This document shows positions 34,504 through 43,473 of a stretch of 64,000 nt of DNA, piece by piece. How positions within the stretch are numbered: the stretch's first letter is position 1; every line of letters starts with the position of its first letter. Origin of the DNA: Devosia crocina (GTDB taxonomy: Bacteria > Pseudomonadota > Alphaproteobacteria > Rhizobiales > Devosiaceae); NCBI RefSeq assembly GCF_900116545.1, contig NZ_FPCK01000001.1, positions 1,116,001 through 1,180,000 of the forward strand, given 5' to 3'. Both the position numbers and the translations under genes were made by a program. The notes beneath the pieces were generated by a model. That model made no database searches. It saw only the letters and a list, made by a program, of their open reading frames with translations, and was not told where the DNA came from.

Positions 34504-37500
34504 CTAGCTGAGACGTCCGCTCGCGTGTGCGAGGGTCGTGTAGACCTTGCCGCGATCAGACAGAAGGTATTCGCGAGTTTCGGCTGCGGGGCGCGGACCG
34601 GCTGCAGCGCGCTTCAACAGTTGCTCGAAGTCGCTCATATAGGCTTGCGCGGTACGAGCAAAATCGGCGTCGCGCTGGAGGCGCTTGCGAACTTCATCGT
34701 AGGTGCCTTGACCCGTGAGGGTGTAGATCCGACGCGAGAACACGTTTGACTCGCCCGCCTGATATCGGCCCCAAGCATCCGACAACGCGGCATCGTCGAT
34801 CGCGCGTGCGATGTCTTCGGTGAGCGTGGAAAGACCCTGGCTTGGCTGCTGTGCGCCTGCCTGACTGGCCGACGCGTTGCGCAGAACATCACGCAGCCAA
34901 CCGCCTTCACCGTTTTCGGTTTCCTGGCGCTGCGGCTGAGCAGCCGGGCGCTGAGCGGGCTGCGGTTGTGCCTGCGCGGGAGCCGGCGTTGGCTGCACCG
35001 GCGTAGCGGGGCGAGCTGTCGCACGAACTGGTTCGGCGGCAACGCGGGTGCGGATTGGATCGACCAGCGTCTGGGCAGACGGCTCTGCACGGCGCTGCTC
35101 GGTTTCGGCCTGGCGAGGTGGCTGGTAAGGCGCCGGTTCAGGCTGCTGTGCCGGTGCTGAAGCGCGGGGTGCCGTGCCCCGACGATCGGTGAGATCGTGG
35201 GTAGCAGGCTGGCTGCGGACAATGGCGTTGAGCTCGGAAAGTGCCTCGATCTGTTCGGCCACGACGCGACGCATTGCGGCAGCGCTGGCGCGTGTCTCCT
35301 CGGGCAACTCGTTCACGCCGCGAGCGAGTTCAGCACGGGTCGATTCGAGTTCGTGACCAACCTCGCGGGCTGTTTCGCGCATGGCGCGTGCGGTTTCGCC
35401 GAAGCGCTGCGTTGCTTCTTCGATAGCCTGCTGCATCTCGGCGACCAGGCGGCGCTGAGCTTCCTGAAGTGCTGCATTGGCGCGGCGGCTTTCGCCTTCC
35501 GCCGTCTCGCGGAAATCGCCAAGGCGCCCGTTGACGTCTTCGGAAGTCGAGTCGAGAGCCTCGCGGAAGACGCTGGTGGACTGATCGATGGCCTGGCGCA
35601 GTTGTCCGGTGTTGGCCGCGATGGCGCCCCGAACCGACTGGCTGGTTTCTGCGATCGTGTCGGCCAAGGTGCTGGTGGTGGTGCCGAGGACATCGGTGAC
35701 ACCGCCCGCCGTCGAAGCGAGGAGATCGCTGACGCGGTTGGCATTGTCTTCCAGAGCCGCATTGACCTGGCTGGTCTGAGTGGACAGCGCAGAGCGGACA
35801 GAGGAGGAGGTCTGATTGAGTGCCATGGCTGCAGCCTCGGCGGCTTGCTGCACTGCAGCATCAACCTGAGCCGTCCGCTCGTTGAGCGTCGAGGTAAACC
35901 GCTCGTTTGTGACATAGAGCGAATCGTTGACACGGCTGCTGGCGGTCTCGAGCGCTTCCGTGATCGTGTTGGTCGTGTTCGCCAGAGTGTCACTGACGGT
36001 GAGGCTGGTCGATTGCAGTGCCTCGTCCATGGCGCGGCGCGCTGCAATCATGCGGCGTTCCGTGTCGTTGACGGTGTCGGCGATGGACTGAGCGAACAGC
36101 CGCATACGGTTGTCGATATCGTCGGCGCGCGTGGCAAAGGAGTGGGCGAGGGCGTCCATGGCGCCACGGCGTTCCTCAAGCGTTTCAAGCGCGTCGGAGC
36201 TTGTGGTTTCGAGTGCACGTGAAGCCTGCGACATGCTGACTACTTCGACATCGAGCTTACCCAGAATGTTGGCGAATTCGTCCACCATGCCGCGGATGGT
36301 GTTCTGGAGAGCACCCACATGCTGGCTGACCATCAAGCCCGCCTCTTCAGTCTGGCCCATGGCGTCGCGCATGGTCGAGGCATAGTTCGAAGTCTGCTGG
36401 GCAATCGAGGTTTCGAGCGTTGCCAGATTCGTGGTCGAGGCATCGAGAACGCGCTGAAGCAGCAGGTTCGAGTCGTTGAGCTTGTTGAGTGCTGCGGTAA
36501 CGTCGGTGAGGATGCGGCTCGAAGAGGCGGCCATAAGCTCTTCGGCGTCGCGCGAGTTGTTTTCGAGCGCTTCGCGAAGCAGGTTGCCGTGGCCGCGAAG
36601 AGCGGATTGCAGCTCGTTCGACTTCTGATCGACAAGGGCTGCGAATTCGCCGGTATGGCTCTCGACGGACTGGTTGATCTCGCTGAGGCGGCGTTCGATG
36701 GAGTCGACCGTGTTGACGGCGCGAACTGAGACGATGTCGTCGATGGAGCCGGCGGCGAGACGGATCTGTTCGAGAGCACCACGCACAGCAGTGTCCATGC
36801 GGTTTGCCGTTGCCTCGACGTCGTCGGAGATCGCGTGGGTTGCCGACGTGATCCGTGTTGCAATGGTTTCTTCGATCCGGTCGGCACCGGCTTCGAGATC
36901 CGCCATCGATTGAGTGATGGAGGTGTTGATCGAAGCATTAAGCGAGGCAAGGCGCTCGGCCGTGATATCGGCGCGGGCAGTGATGGCCTCGGGTAGAGTG
37001 CCCAGCCGCTTGTCGACAAGATCGACCATGGACTGGCGCGCGGCATTGACGCCGGTTTCGACGATCTCGGTCGCGCGGCGCACATTCTCATCGAAGCTGG
37101 CGCTGGCCGCTTCGATGCGCGAGGTCACGCCTGCCTGTGCCACATCGACCCTGCCAAGAGCGGAGGTCAACTGATCGGACATGGCGGTACCGACTTCGGC
37201 CACCTTGCCAGCCACGGTGTCCGACATCTCGCCGAGGCGCGTCGACATGGTTTCAGTCACGCCGCGCAGGGAAGCATCGATCGACTCGCGTGCGGCGGCA
37301 CTGTGCTGATCCAGCGTCTGGGCGAGTTCGGCGGTGTGCAGCCCAATCGTCTCACCCATGGAGTTGGTGTGGGTAGAAAGGGTATCAGACAGGGCCTGCG
37401 TCCGAACGGCAAGGGCGGCGGACAGCTGCTGGGTGCGTGTGCCCACGGTGGTTGCGAGTTCATGTGTACGGCTATCAAGAACTTCGGCAAGTTCGGCAGT

Positions 37501-40500
37501 GGTGCGCTCGAACGAGGAGTTCAGTTCGCTGGTGCGGGTGTCGAGAGCACCGGACATGGTGGCGGTGCGAGCTTCAAGCGCAGCCGTCATTGCCGCAGTA
37601 CGAGCATCAAGAGCGCCCGTCATTGCAGCAGTCCGCGTGTCGAGCGCGCCAGTCATTTCGTCGGCGCGCGTATCAAGATCGGCGACGAAGCGGCCTGCAC
37701 GTTCGTCAACCGCAGCGGCAAACTGCGCCTGCTTTTCGTCAAGCGTGCTGGCAAGCGTTTCCGTCCGCTCTTGCAGCTGACCAGCCAGGGTGCCGGTGCG
37801 GCTTTCGATTTCGAGCGAGAGCGCATTCGTGCGTTCGGAGAGGGTGTCCGCAAGGCGCTGGGTTCGTCCCGCGATGGCCTGATCGAACGTATGCGTGCTG
37901 ACAGTCAGGGTCTGGCCGAGCTCTTCGGAACGCTGGCGGATCGACTCGTTCAACTCAGCGCTCCGTGCGGCAATGGTGGAATCGAGCGACTGGGTGGTGG
38001 TCGACAGCGACTCGCTGAGTTCATCTGCGCGCTGGCGCAGATTCTCGGTGAGTTCGAGGCTGCGCAAGGAAAGTGTCTGGTCAAGCGACTCAGTGTTGGT
38101 CGCGAGCGTGTCTCCGATTTCCTGGGTGTGGCGAACAAGGGAATCGCGCAGCTGCTGGCTGCGGAAGCTCATGGATTGGTCGAGAGACTGGGCCGTGGTG
38201 CTGAGCGTGTCGCCCAGTTCCTGGGAACGCTGGGTCAGTGCTGCGCCAAGTTGCTCGGTACCCGAGGTGATCGTCCGATCGAGAGCCTGAGTATTCTCGG
38301 CGAGGGTCTCACCCAGCTGCTGGGAACGAAGCATCAGTGCATCGGTGATCTGCTGGCTGCCCGCAGCAAGGGTCAGGTCGAGAGCCTGAGTATTGGTTGT
38401 CAGGGTCTCGCCGAGTTGCTGCGAGCGAAGAACGAGTGCTTCGGTGATCTGCTGGCTACCAGCAGAAATTGTCTGGTCGAGAGCTTGGGTGTTGGTCGAG
38501 AGCGCTTCGCTCAATTCCTGAGTGCGTTGAGCAAGCGAACCAGTCAGTTCTTCGCTGCGCAGTGCGAGCGTCTGATCAAGCGACTGTGCGTTGGTCGCCA
38601 GGGTTTCGCTCAGTTCCTGAGTGCGTTGAGCAAGCGAACCGGTCAGTTCTTCGCTGCGCAGAGCGAGCGTCTGATCAAGGGACTGCGCATTGGTCGCGAG
38701 CGTTTCGCTCAGTTCCTGGCTGCGCTGAGCCAGCGAACCTGTCAGTTCTTCGCTGCGCAGAGCGAGCGTCTGATCAAGGGACTGTGCATTGGTCGCCAGC
38801 GTTTCGCTCAACTCGTGCGAACGGCGGAGGAGGGAGCTGCTGAGCTCCTGGCTACGCGCTGCAATCGTCTGGTCGATCGACTGGGCGCTGCTGGCAAGCG
38901 TTTCACCAAGCGCCTGGGATCGCTGCAACAGCGAGTCGCTGAGCTGCTGGCTGCGCGCAGCGATAGTCTCATCGAACGCCTGTGTGGTGTTAACGAGCGT
39001 GGTGCCAAGCTCTTCCGACCGGCGGCGGATGCTTTCGCTGAGCTCGCCACCACGTCCGGCAAGGGTGTGCTCCAGCGTCTCGGCACCGGATGCAATTGCC
39101 TGGCCGATTTCTTCGACGCGCGTGTTGAGCACCGTGTCGATACGGCCAGTCCTGCTGTCGAGAGCCTCATTGAGTGTTTCCGCGTAGGTATCAAGACGTT
39201 CGGAGATCTCACGCGTGCGGCTGTTGAGATTTTCGGTGATCGCGGCAGTCTTTGCGCCGATCACTTCATTCATCTCGCGGGTACGCTGCGTAACAACGTC
39301 GTTGAAGCGGCCAGATTCTTCGTTCAACGCCATCTCGAGGACATTGGCCCGCGTTTCGAAGCTCGTGCCATGCGCTTCGAGCCGGTTCAGCAACTGCTCT
39401 CCCTTGTCGCCAATGACATTGTCGAGGGCCCCGAGACGATCATCCAGCAAGCCGGTGATTTCGCTCATGCGGTTATCGAACTGGTTCAGCGAGTCTGCGC
39501 CTGCCGAGGACAGGGTGACCCGGGCGCGCTCGGACGTATCATCCAGAGCGCCGTTGATTTCGATCAGGGCAGACTGTAGCCGGCTTTCAAGCGCGTTGAG
39601 CTGGATAGACACGGATTCGTCCAGCTGACGCGAGAGCGCACCAAGCATGGCCTCGGCTTCACGAGCGCGCCCGGTCACGTCATCGCCCACGCGGTTGCCA
39701 AGCGCAGCGAGAGCCTGATTGATCATGTCGCCGCGTTCACCCCATTGCTCGATGAGGCGGTTGCTATTGATCGCCAGGAGGTTGGCGAGGGCATCTGTTT
39801 TGTCTTCGATTGCCGAAGTCAGCATCACAGTTTGAGAGTCGAGCGAACCGCCGATCGTTTCCGCGCGGCTGTCGAGCGTTTCGGTCAGTGCCTGGATGTG
39901 GCGCTCGATGGCAGCGGTAAAATTGCGCGTGTGCGTCTCGAAGTTGGTCGTAACGTTTGCGGCGGCATCGCCAACGACGCCGCTGACGCGGTCGGAGGTC
40001 TGATCCAGTGCTGCAAGGAAATCGGTGGACCGGTTGTCCATCAATTGGGTGAAGTTCTCCGATCGCTCGGAGAATGCGGTGTTCAGTGCTTCACCACCGC
40101 TTTCGAGTGCGCGGGTGAGGGTGCCGCCGCTTTCAACGATCGTGCCGGCGATGCGCTGGCTGATCATGTCGAGATCGAAAACGAGTCCTGTATGGCTCTC
40201 AGTGATCGCTTCGCGCACACGCTCTGTATTGGTGAGCACACTTTCGCGCTGGCTGGCCAGTTCGGCGATAAGTGCGCGCATTCGCGACTCGTTATCCGAA
40301 TAGGTCCGTTCGAGCGCGGTCACTTCGTTGTGGATCATCACCTCAAGCTCGCCGGCGCGCGAAAGCGCACGCTCGAGGCCGTCACCAAGAGCGTTGACCT
40401 CGCGGCGCACGGCTTGACCAACGGACGCGACCTTATCGGCAGCCGTGACTTCGGGTTCGGCAAGGCGGATAGCTGCCTGGGTGATGGAAGAAGCAGCGTT

Positions 40501-40962
40501 GCGCAGGTCCTGCGCGCGACGGATCAGGGTCGCCACAGCGAAGAAGCCAAGAACCGGCAGAACGATGATCGCGACAATAGCGATAAACTCTATAGACCCC
40601 GCGAACTGGCCGAAATTGGCCATCTCCGGTCCATAGCGGAAGGCCGCAGCGGTGCCGGCTACAGCGATCCAGAGAATGGAGAGGACCGTTGCCAGCCATG
40701 TGGGTGTTGCCGAAGAACGGTTCTGCAATCCATAGAGAAGGCGAGCGGTGGAGGCGCGATCGTCATTTGCCACCGAACCGGCCTGTTGCGCAATCTTGTC
40801 GGCTGCCCGCAGGCGCTCGGTGCGCGGCTGATCGGCAGGCTTGCGGTCCTGCTTGGGCTTGTTGGCGGGGTCGAGGCTGAACACCGAATCCTTGAGGGCG
40901 TCTTCAACCGCCGAAAAGGCCAACGCGGCTGGGTCGTTCTGGGTGTTCTGATTATTGGCCAT
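34504..40962 (-). CDS. Giant coiled-coil membrane protein, GPR/RgsE-like polar growth factor
   Basis: A 2152-residue protein. Residues 1-85 are cytoplasmic and polar; two helices (about 88-108 and 124-147) anchor it in the inner membrane; residues about 150-1900 are almost unbroken coiled coil rich in Ala, Ser, Thr, Glu and Gln. At about 600-950 the coil is built of 33-residue (three hendecad) repeats, three of them nearly identical. A Pro/Gln-rich linker (about 1920-2015) leads to a compact C-terminal domain (about 2059-2152, AWGRYQAGESNVFSRRIYTL...). Size and architecture match GPR of Agrobacterium (about 2.1 kb residues) and RgsE of Sinorhizobium, needed for polar growth. ATG at 40962 follows AAAGAG. 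Homology is inferred from memory of architecture, not alignment. Confidence 0.85.
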   Translation of the reverse strand: MANNQNTQNDPAALAFSAVEDALKDSVFSLDPANKPKQDRKPADQPRTERLRAADKIAQQAGSVANDDRASTARLLYGLQNRSSATPTWLATVLSILWIAVAGTAAAFRYGPEMANFGQFAGSIEFIAIVAIIVLPVLGFFAVATLIRRAQDLRNAASSITQAAIRLAEPEVTAADKVASVGQAVRREVNALGDGLERALSRAGELEVMIHNEVTALERTYSDNESRMRALIAELASQRESVLTNTERVREAITESHTGLVFDLDMISQRIAGTIVESGGTLTRALESGGEALNTAFSERSENFTQLMDNRSTDFLAALDQTSDRVSGVVGDAAANVTTNFETHTRNFTAAIERHIQALTETLDSRAETIGGSLDSQTVMLTSAIEDKTDALANLLAINSNRLIEQWGERGDMINQALAALGNRVGDDVTGRAREAEAMLGALSRQLDESVSIQLNALESRLQSALIEINGALDDTSERARVTLSSAGADSLNQFDNRMSEITGLLDDRLGALDNVIGDKGEQLLNRLEAHGTSFETRANVLEMALNEESGRFNDVVTQRTREMNEVIGAKTAAITENLNSRTREISERLDTYAETLNEALDSRTGRIDTVLNTRVEEIGQAIASGAETLEHTLAGRGGELSESIRRRSEELGTTLVNTTQAFDETIAARSQQLSDSLLQRSQALGETLASSAQSIDQTIAARSQELSSSLLRRSHELSETLATNAQSLDQTLALRSEELTGSLAQRSQELSETLATNAQSLDQTLALRSEELTGSLAQRTQELSETLATNAQSLDQTLALRSEELTGSLAQRTQELSEALSTNTQALDQTISAGSQQITEALVLRSQQLGETLTTNTQALDLTLAAGSQQITDALMLRSQQLGETLAENTQALDRTITSGTEQLGAALTQRSQELGDTLSTTAQSLDQSMSFRSQQLRDSLVRHTQEIGDTLATNTESLDQTLSLRSLELTENLRQRADELSESLSTTTQSLDSTIAARSAELNESIRQRSEELGQTLTVSTHTFDQAIAGRTQRLADTLSERTNALSLEIESRTGTLAGQLQERTETLASTLDEKQAQFAAAVDERAGRFVADLDTRADEMTGALDTRTAAMTGALDARTAAMTAALEARTATMSGALDTRTSELNSSFERTTAELAEVLDSRTHELATTVGTRTQQLSAALAVRTQALSDTLSTHTNSMGETIGLHTAELAQTLDQHSAAARESIDASLRGVTETMSTRLGEMSDTVAGKVAEVGTAMSDQLTSALGRVDVAQAGVTSRIEAASASFDENVRRATEIVETGVNAARQSMVDLVDKRLGTLPEAITARADITAERLASLNASINTSITQSMADLEAGADRIEETIATRITSATHAISDDVEATANRMDTAVRGALEQIRLAAGSIDDIVSVRAVNTVDSIERRLSEINQSVESHTGEFAALVDQKSNELQSALRGHGNLLREALENNSRDAEELMAASSSRILTDVTAALNKLNDSNLLLQRVLDASTTNLATLETSIAQQTSNYASTMRDAMGQTEEAGLMVSQHVGALQNTIRGMVDEFANILGKLDVEVVSMSQASRALETTSSDALETLEERRGAMDALAHSFATRADDIDNRMRLFAQSIADTVNDTERRMIAARRAMDEALQSTSLTVSDTLANTTNTITEALETASSRVNDSLYVTNERFTSTLNERTAQVDAAVQQAAEAAAMALNQTSSSVRSALSTQTSQVNAALEDNANRVSDLLASTAGGVTDVLGTTTSTLADTIAETSQSVRGAIAANTGQLRQAIDQSTSVFREALDSTSEDVNGRLGDFRETAEGESRRANAALQEAQRRLVAEMQQAIEEATQRFGETARAMRETAREVGHELESTRAELARGVNELPEETRASAAAMRRVVAEQIEALSELNAIVRSQPATHDLTDRRGTAPRASAPAQQPEPAPYQPPRQAETEQRRAEPSAQTLVDPIRTRVAAEPVRATARPATPVQPTPAPAQAQPQPAQRPAAQPQRQETENGEGGWLRDVLRNASASQAGAQQPSQGLSTLTEDIARAIDDAALSDAWGRYQAGESNVFSRRIYTLTGQGTYDEVRKRLQRDADFARTAQAYMSDFEQLLKRAAAGPRPAAETREYLLSDRGKVYTTLAHASGRLS
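38506..38820 (-). repeat. 99-bp tandem repeats inside the giant coiled-coil gene
   Basis: The word TTCGCTCA recurs at 38506, 38605, 38704 and 38803, exactly 99 bp apart. The intervening units differ at only a few bases and encode 33-residue repeats of the form ELSETLATNAQSLDQTLALR plus SEELTGSLAQ. More diverged units extend on both sides. Confidence 0.93.
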
Positions 40963-41293
40963 ACTCTTTACAACTCTCGCGTCGGCACCACAGCGACATG
41001 GCGGGATTTCGAAGGAGAATAGACCCTGAGCCGTTTCCGGGCTCATGGCCAAACAGGAACAATTCGATGCAAATGCATCGCTATCCTGAACTCGTCCGCC
41101 GCCGCGCGCTCGTTCACCATTCAGTATTACATCCAATTTGATGCAAACCGAACGATTTCCTACCTAAAGGTTAATTTTCGCGTGGAAACGGTAGCCTCAA
41201 ACCGTGAAAGAAAGGCAAAGTTGGGGCTTAAGGAGCTGTTTATGAGCACCCGTTAGCATAACCCTCATCCATTCCGGGCAAGGAGCAGGCAAG
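40963..41293. other. Intergenic region between divergent gpr-like and Hpt genes
   Basis: 331 bp, AT-richer than its surroundings toward the centre (41120-41190). It must hold promoters for both the giant protein gene and the Hpt gene. GGTTAATTTTC at about 41169 has a GTTAA half-site reminiscent of CtrA boxes, but the second half at the right spacing is absent. I see no gene or clear hairpin. Confidence 0.5.
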
Positions 41294-41689
41294 ATGGCTT
41301 CCGGTAGCGTTGCGGTGCAGGTAGATACGGCGCTCGGCGATTATTCGCCTGCCACCCGGCCTGTTGATCTCGTGCACCTGGCCAAGCAGTGCCTCGGCGA
41401 CCACGCGCTCGAATGCGAGATGCTGCGGCTCTTCGATGCCACTCTGGGGGACTATCATGCGCGTTTGCGTCTGGCCGCCAGTTTCGACGACATTGCCTTG
41501 ATCCTCCACTCAATCAAGGGCGCAGCGGGCGGGGTCGGCGCATCAGGGCTGGCCGAAACGACCAAGTCAATGGAACGCGAGATACGCAGCGGACGCCCGC
41601 TGACTCAGGAGCGGATTGACGATCTTGGTCTCGTGATCGAAGACGTGCGAGCTTTTATCGATCGGGTTCTAGCGACAGAAGAGGCCTGA
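41294..41689 (+). CDS. Hpt domain phosphotransfer protein
   Basis: A 131-residue protein consisting of one histidine phosphotransfer domain. The phosphorylatable His72 lies in ILHSIKGAAGGVGASGLAE, the classical HSxKGxxxxxGA pattern, in a four-helix bundle. Without a kinase domain it should shuttle phosphate between a hybrid kinase and a response regulator encoded elsewhere. It is divergent from the GPR/RgsE-like gene, which suggests, but does not prove, a link to polar growth or cell-cycle signalling. The ATG is preceded by AAGGAGCAGGCAAG. Confidence 0.88.
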   Translation: MASGSVAVQVDTALGDYSPATRPVDLVHLAKQCLGDHALECEMLRLFDATLGDYHARLRLAASFDDIALILHSIKGAAGGVGASGLAETTKSMEREIRSGRPLTQERIDDLGLVIEDVRAFIDRVLATEEA

Positions 41690-41871
41690 AAAGCCGAGTC
41701 CCGATCCGCAGCCTTTGGACTGTGATCCTGCTCTCTCTTATGCCTTCTACAAGACTTATGGGAATTCGAGGCCGCGTTTGACCGCGCGGTTGCCAGATTC
41801 TATAGAGCGCCCCATATGATCTTGGTCTTCGCTGCGCCGTTGCGCATGCGACATAGCATTCAGCAGATTTC

Positions 41872-43473
41872 ATGTCCCTGTCCACCGCCGCCGAGGGTCA
41901 CGCCCGGCACACGCTCGAACCATTCCGCACCCGCCGGACCTTCGCGATCATCTCGCACCCGGACGCAGGCAAGACCACGCTGACCGAGCGACTGCTGTCG
42001 GCTGCCGGTGCGATCCAGCAAGCTGGCGCAGTGCGAGGCAAATCCGGTGCCCGCTCCACCCGGTCGGACTGGATGGAAATGGAGCAGCAGCGCGGCATCT
42101 CGATCTCATCCTCGGTGATGACCTTCGAGTTCGATGGGCTCACCATGAACCTGCTGGACACGCCGGGTCACTCTGACTTTTCCGAGGACACCTACCGCAC
42201 GCTGACGGCCGTTGACGCAGCGATCATGGTGATCGACGCGGCTAAGGGTATCGAAAGTCAGACGCTGAAGCTCTTCGAGGTGTGTCGCCTGCGCGATATT
42301 CCGATCATCACATTCATCAACAAGGTAGATCGTGAGGGTCTGGCGCCGCTCGACTTGATCGATGAAATCCAGGGCAAGCTTGCGCTCGACCTGACCCCCG
42401 TCCTGTGGCCAGTGGGGCAGGGCGTCGATTTTCGCGGCTATATCGATCTTCTGGAAAAGCGAGTCGTAACGCCTCAGGGGAAGACGCTCGCTGAATTCGA
42501 GGCGCTGGAAGATCTGCTTGAGGTCGAGAGCCTTGTTGACGATCCAGTATTTCTGACAGCGCTCGAAACTCTCGAGATGGCCCGCGCCATGCTGCCCGAG
42601 TTTGATCTCACGACCTTTCATGAAGGGCACATGAGCCCGGTCCTGTTCGGTTCAGCGCTCAAGGGTATTGGTGTCGCCGAATTGTTGCGCACGCTGGGGG
42701 ATTGGGGGCCGGAGCCTCGTCCGCAGCCGGCTTTGCCCTCGCCGATTTCGCCCGATGAGAAGAAGGTTTCCGGCTTTGTCTTCAAGGTCCAGGCGAACAT
42801 GGATGCTAATCACCGCGACCGTATCGCTTTTGTCCGGCTCTGTTCGGGAACGTTCACGCGCGGCATGCGCTTGAAGAACGTTCGTTCCGGCAAGGACATG
42901 GCCGTGGCCAATCCGATGTTCTTCTTTGGCAATAATCGCGAACTGGCAGAAGAAGCTGTCGCCGGCGATATCGTAGGCATCCCCAATCACGGCACGCTGT
43001 CGGTCGGCGATACGCTTACAGAAGGCGCAACATACAATGTCACGGGTATTCCAAATTTCGCGCCCGAAATCATCCGTCGCGTGCGCCTTACCGATGCCAT
43101 GAAAACCAAGCAGATGTCGAAGGCGCTTTCCGATCTCGCAGAGGAGGGCGTCACGCAGGTGTTCCGGCGCATGGTGGGTGCGGACTGGATCGTTGGCGTT
43201 GTCGGTCAGCTCCAGCTCGAAGTTCTGGCCAGCCGTGTCGCCAAGGAATACGGCGTGCCGATTACGTTTGAGCCCATGGGCTATGAGGTGGCGCGCTGGG
43301 TCGAGTGTGACGATCCAGACGAGCTCAAGCGCTTCATCACCGCCCAGAAGATGAACATGGCAGAGGATCGGAACAATGCTCCGGTCTTCCTTGCGCAGAA
43401 CGCGTGGTGGGCCGATCGAGCCAAACAGGATTGGCCGAAGATCGATTTTCTCACCACAAAGGAGCGACATTGA
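41872..43473 (+). CDS. prfC: Peptide chain release factor 3
   Basis: A 533-residue translational GTPase that removes RF1/RF2 from the ribosome after termination. G1 is SHPDAGKTTLTERLL (residues 28-42), G2/switch I includes QQRGISISSSVMTF, G3 is DTPGHSDF, G4 is INKVDRE. The RF3-specific domains II and III follow, ending in VECDDPDELKRF and NAPVFLAQNAW. Length matches E. coli RF3 (529). It overlaps the next gene by 4 bp (TTGA), so the pair is co-translated. Confidence 0.96.
   Translation: MSLSTAAEGHARHTLEPFRTRRTFAIISHPDAGKTTLTERLLSAAGAIQQAGAVRGKSGARSTRSDWMEMEQQRGISISSSVMTFEFDGLTMNLLDTPGHSDFSEDTYRTLTAVDAAIMVIDAAKGIESQTLKLFEVCRLRDIPIITFINKVDREGLAPLDLIDEIQGKLALDLTPVLWPVGQGVDFRGYIDLLEKRVVTPQGKTLAEFEALEDLLEVESLVDDPVFLTALETLEMARAMLPEFDLTTFHEGHMSPVLFGSALKGIGVAELLRTLGDWGPEPRPQPALPSPISPDEKKVSGFVFKVQANMDANHRDRIAFVRLCSGTFTRGMRLKNVRSGKDMAVANPMFFFGNNRELAEEAVAGDIVGIPNHGTLSVGDTLTEGATYNVTGIPNFAPEIIRRVRLTDAMKTKQMSKALSDLAEEGVTQVFRRMVGADWIVGVVGQLQLEVLASRVAKEYGVPITFEPMGYEVARWVECDDPDELKRFITAQKMNMAEDRNNAPVFLAQNAWWADRAKQDWPKIDFLTTKERH

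Noticed and set aside
37303..39579. A 2.3-kb open frame on the plus strand inside the giant coiled-coil gene
   Set aside because: It is antisense to the repeat-rich coiled coil; its apparent protein is a mirror of the repeats with no domain, signal or ribosome site, so it is a compositional shadow.
41165..41190. CtrA box between the giant gene and the Hpt gene
   Set aside because: Only one GTTAA half-site is present; the TTAA-N7-TTAA arrangement is absent, so the site is not supported.
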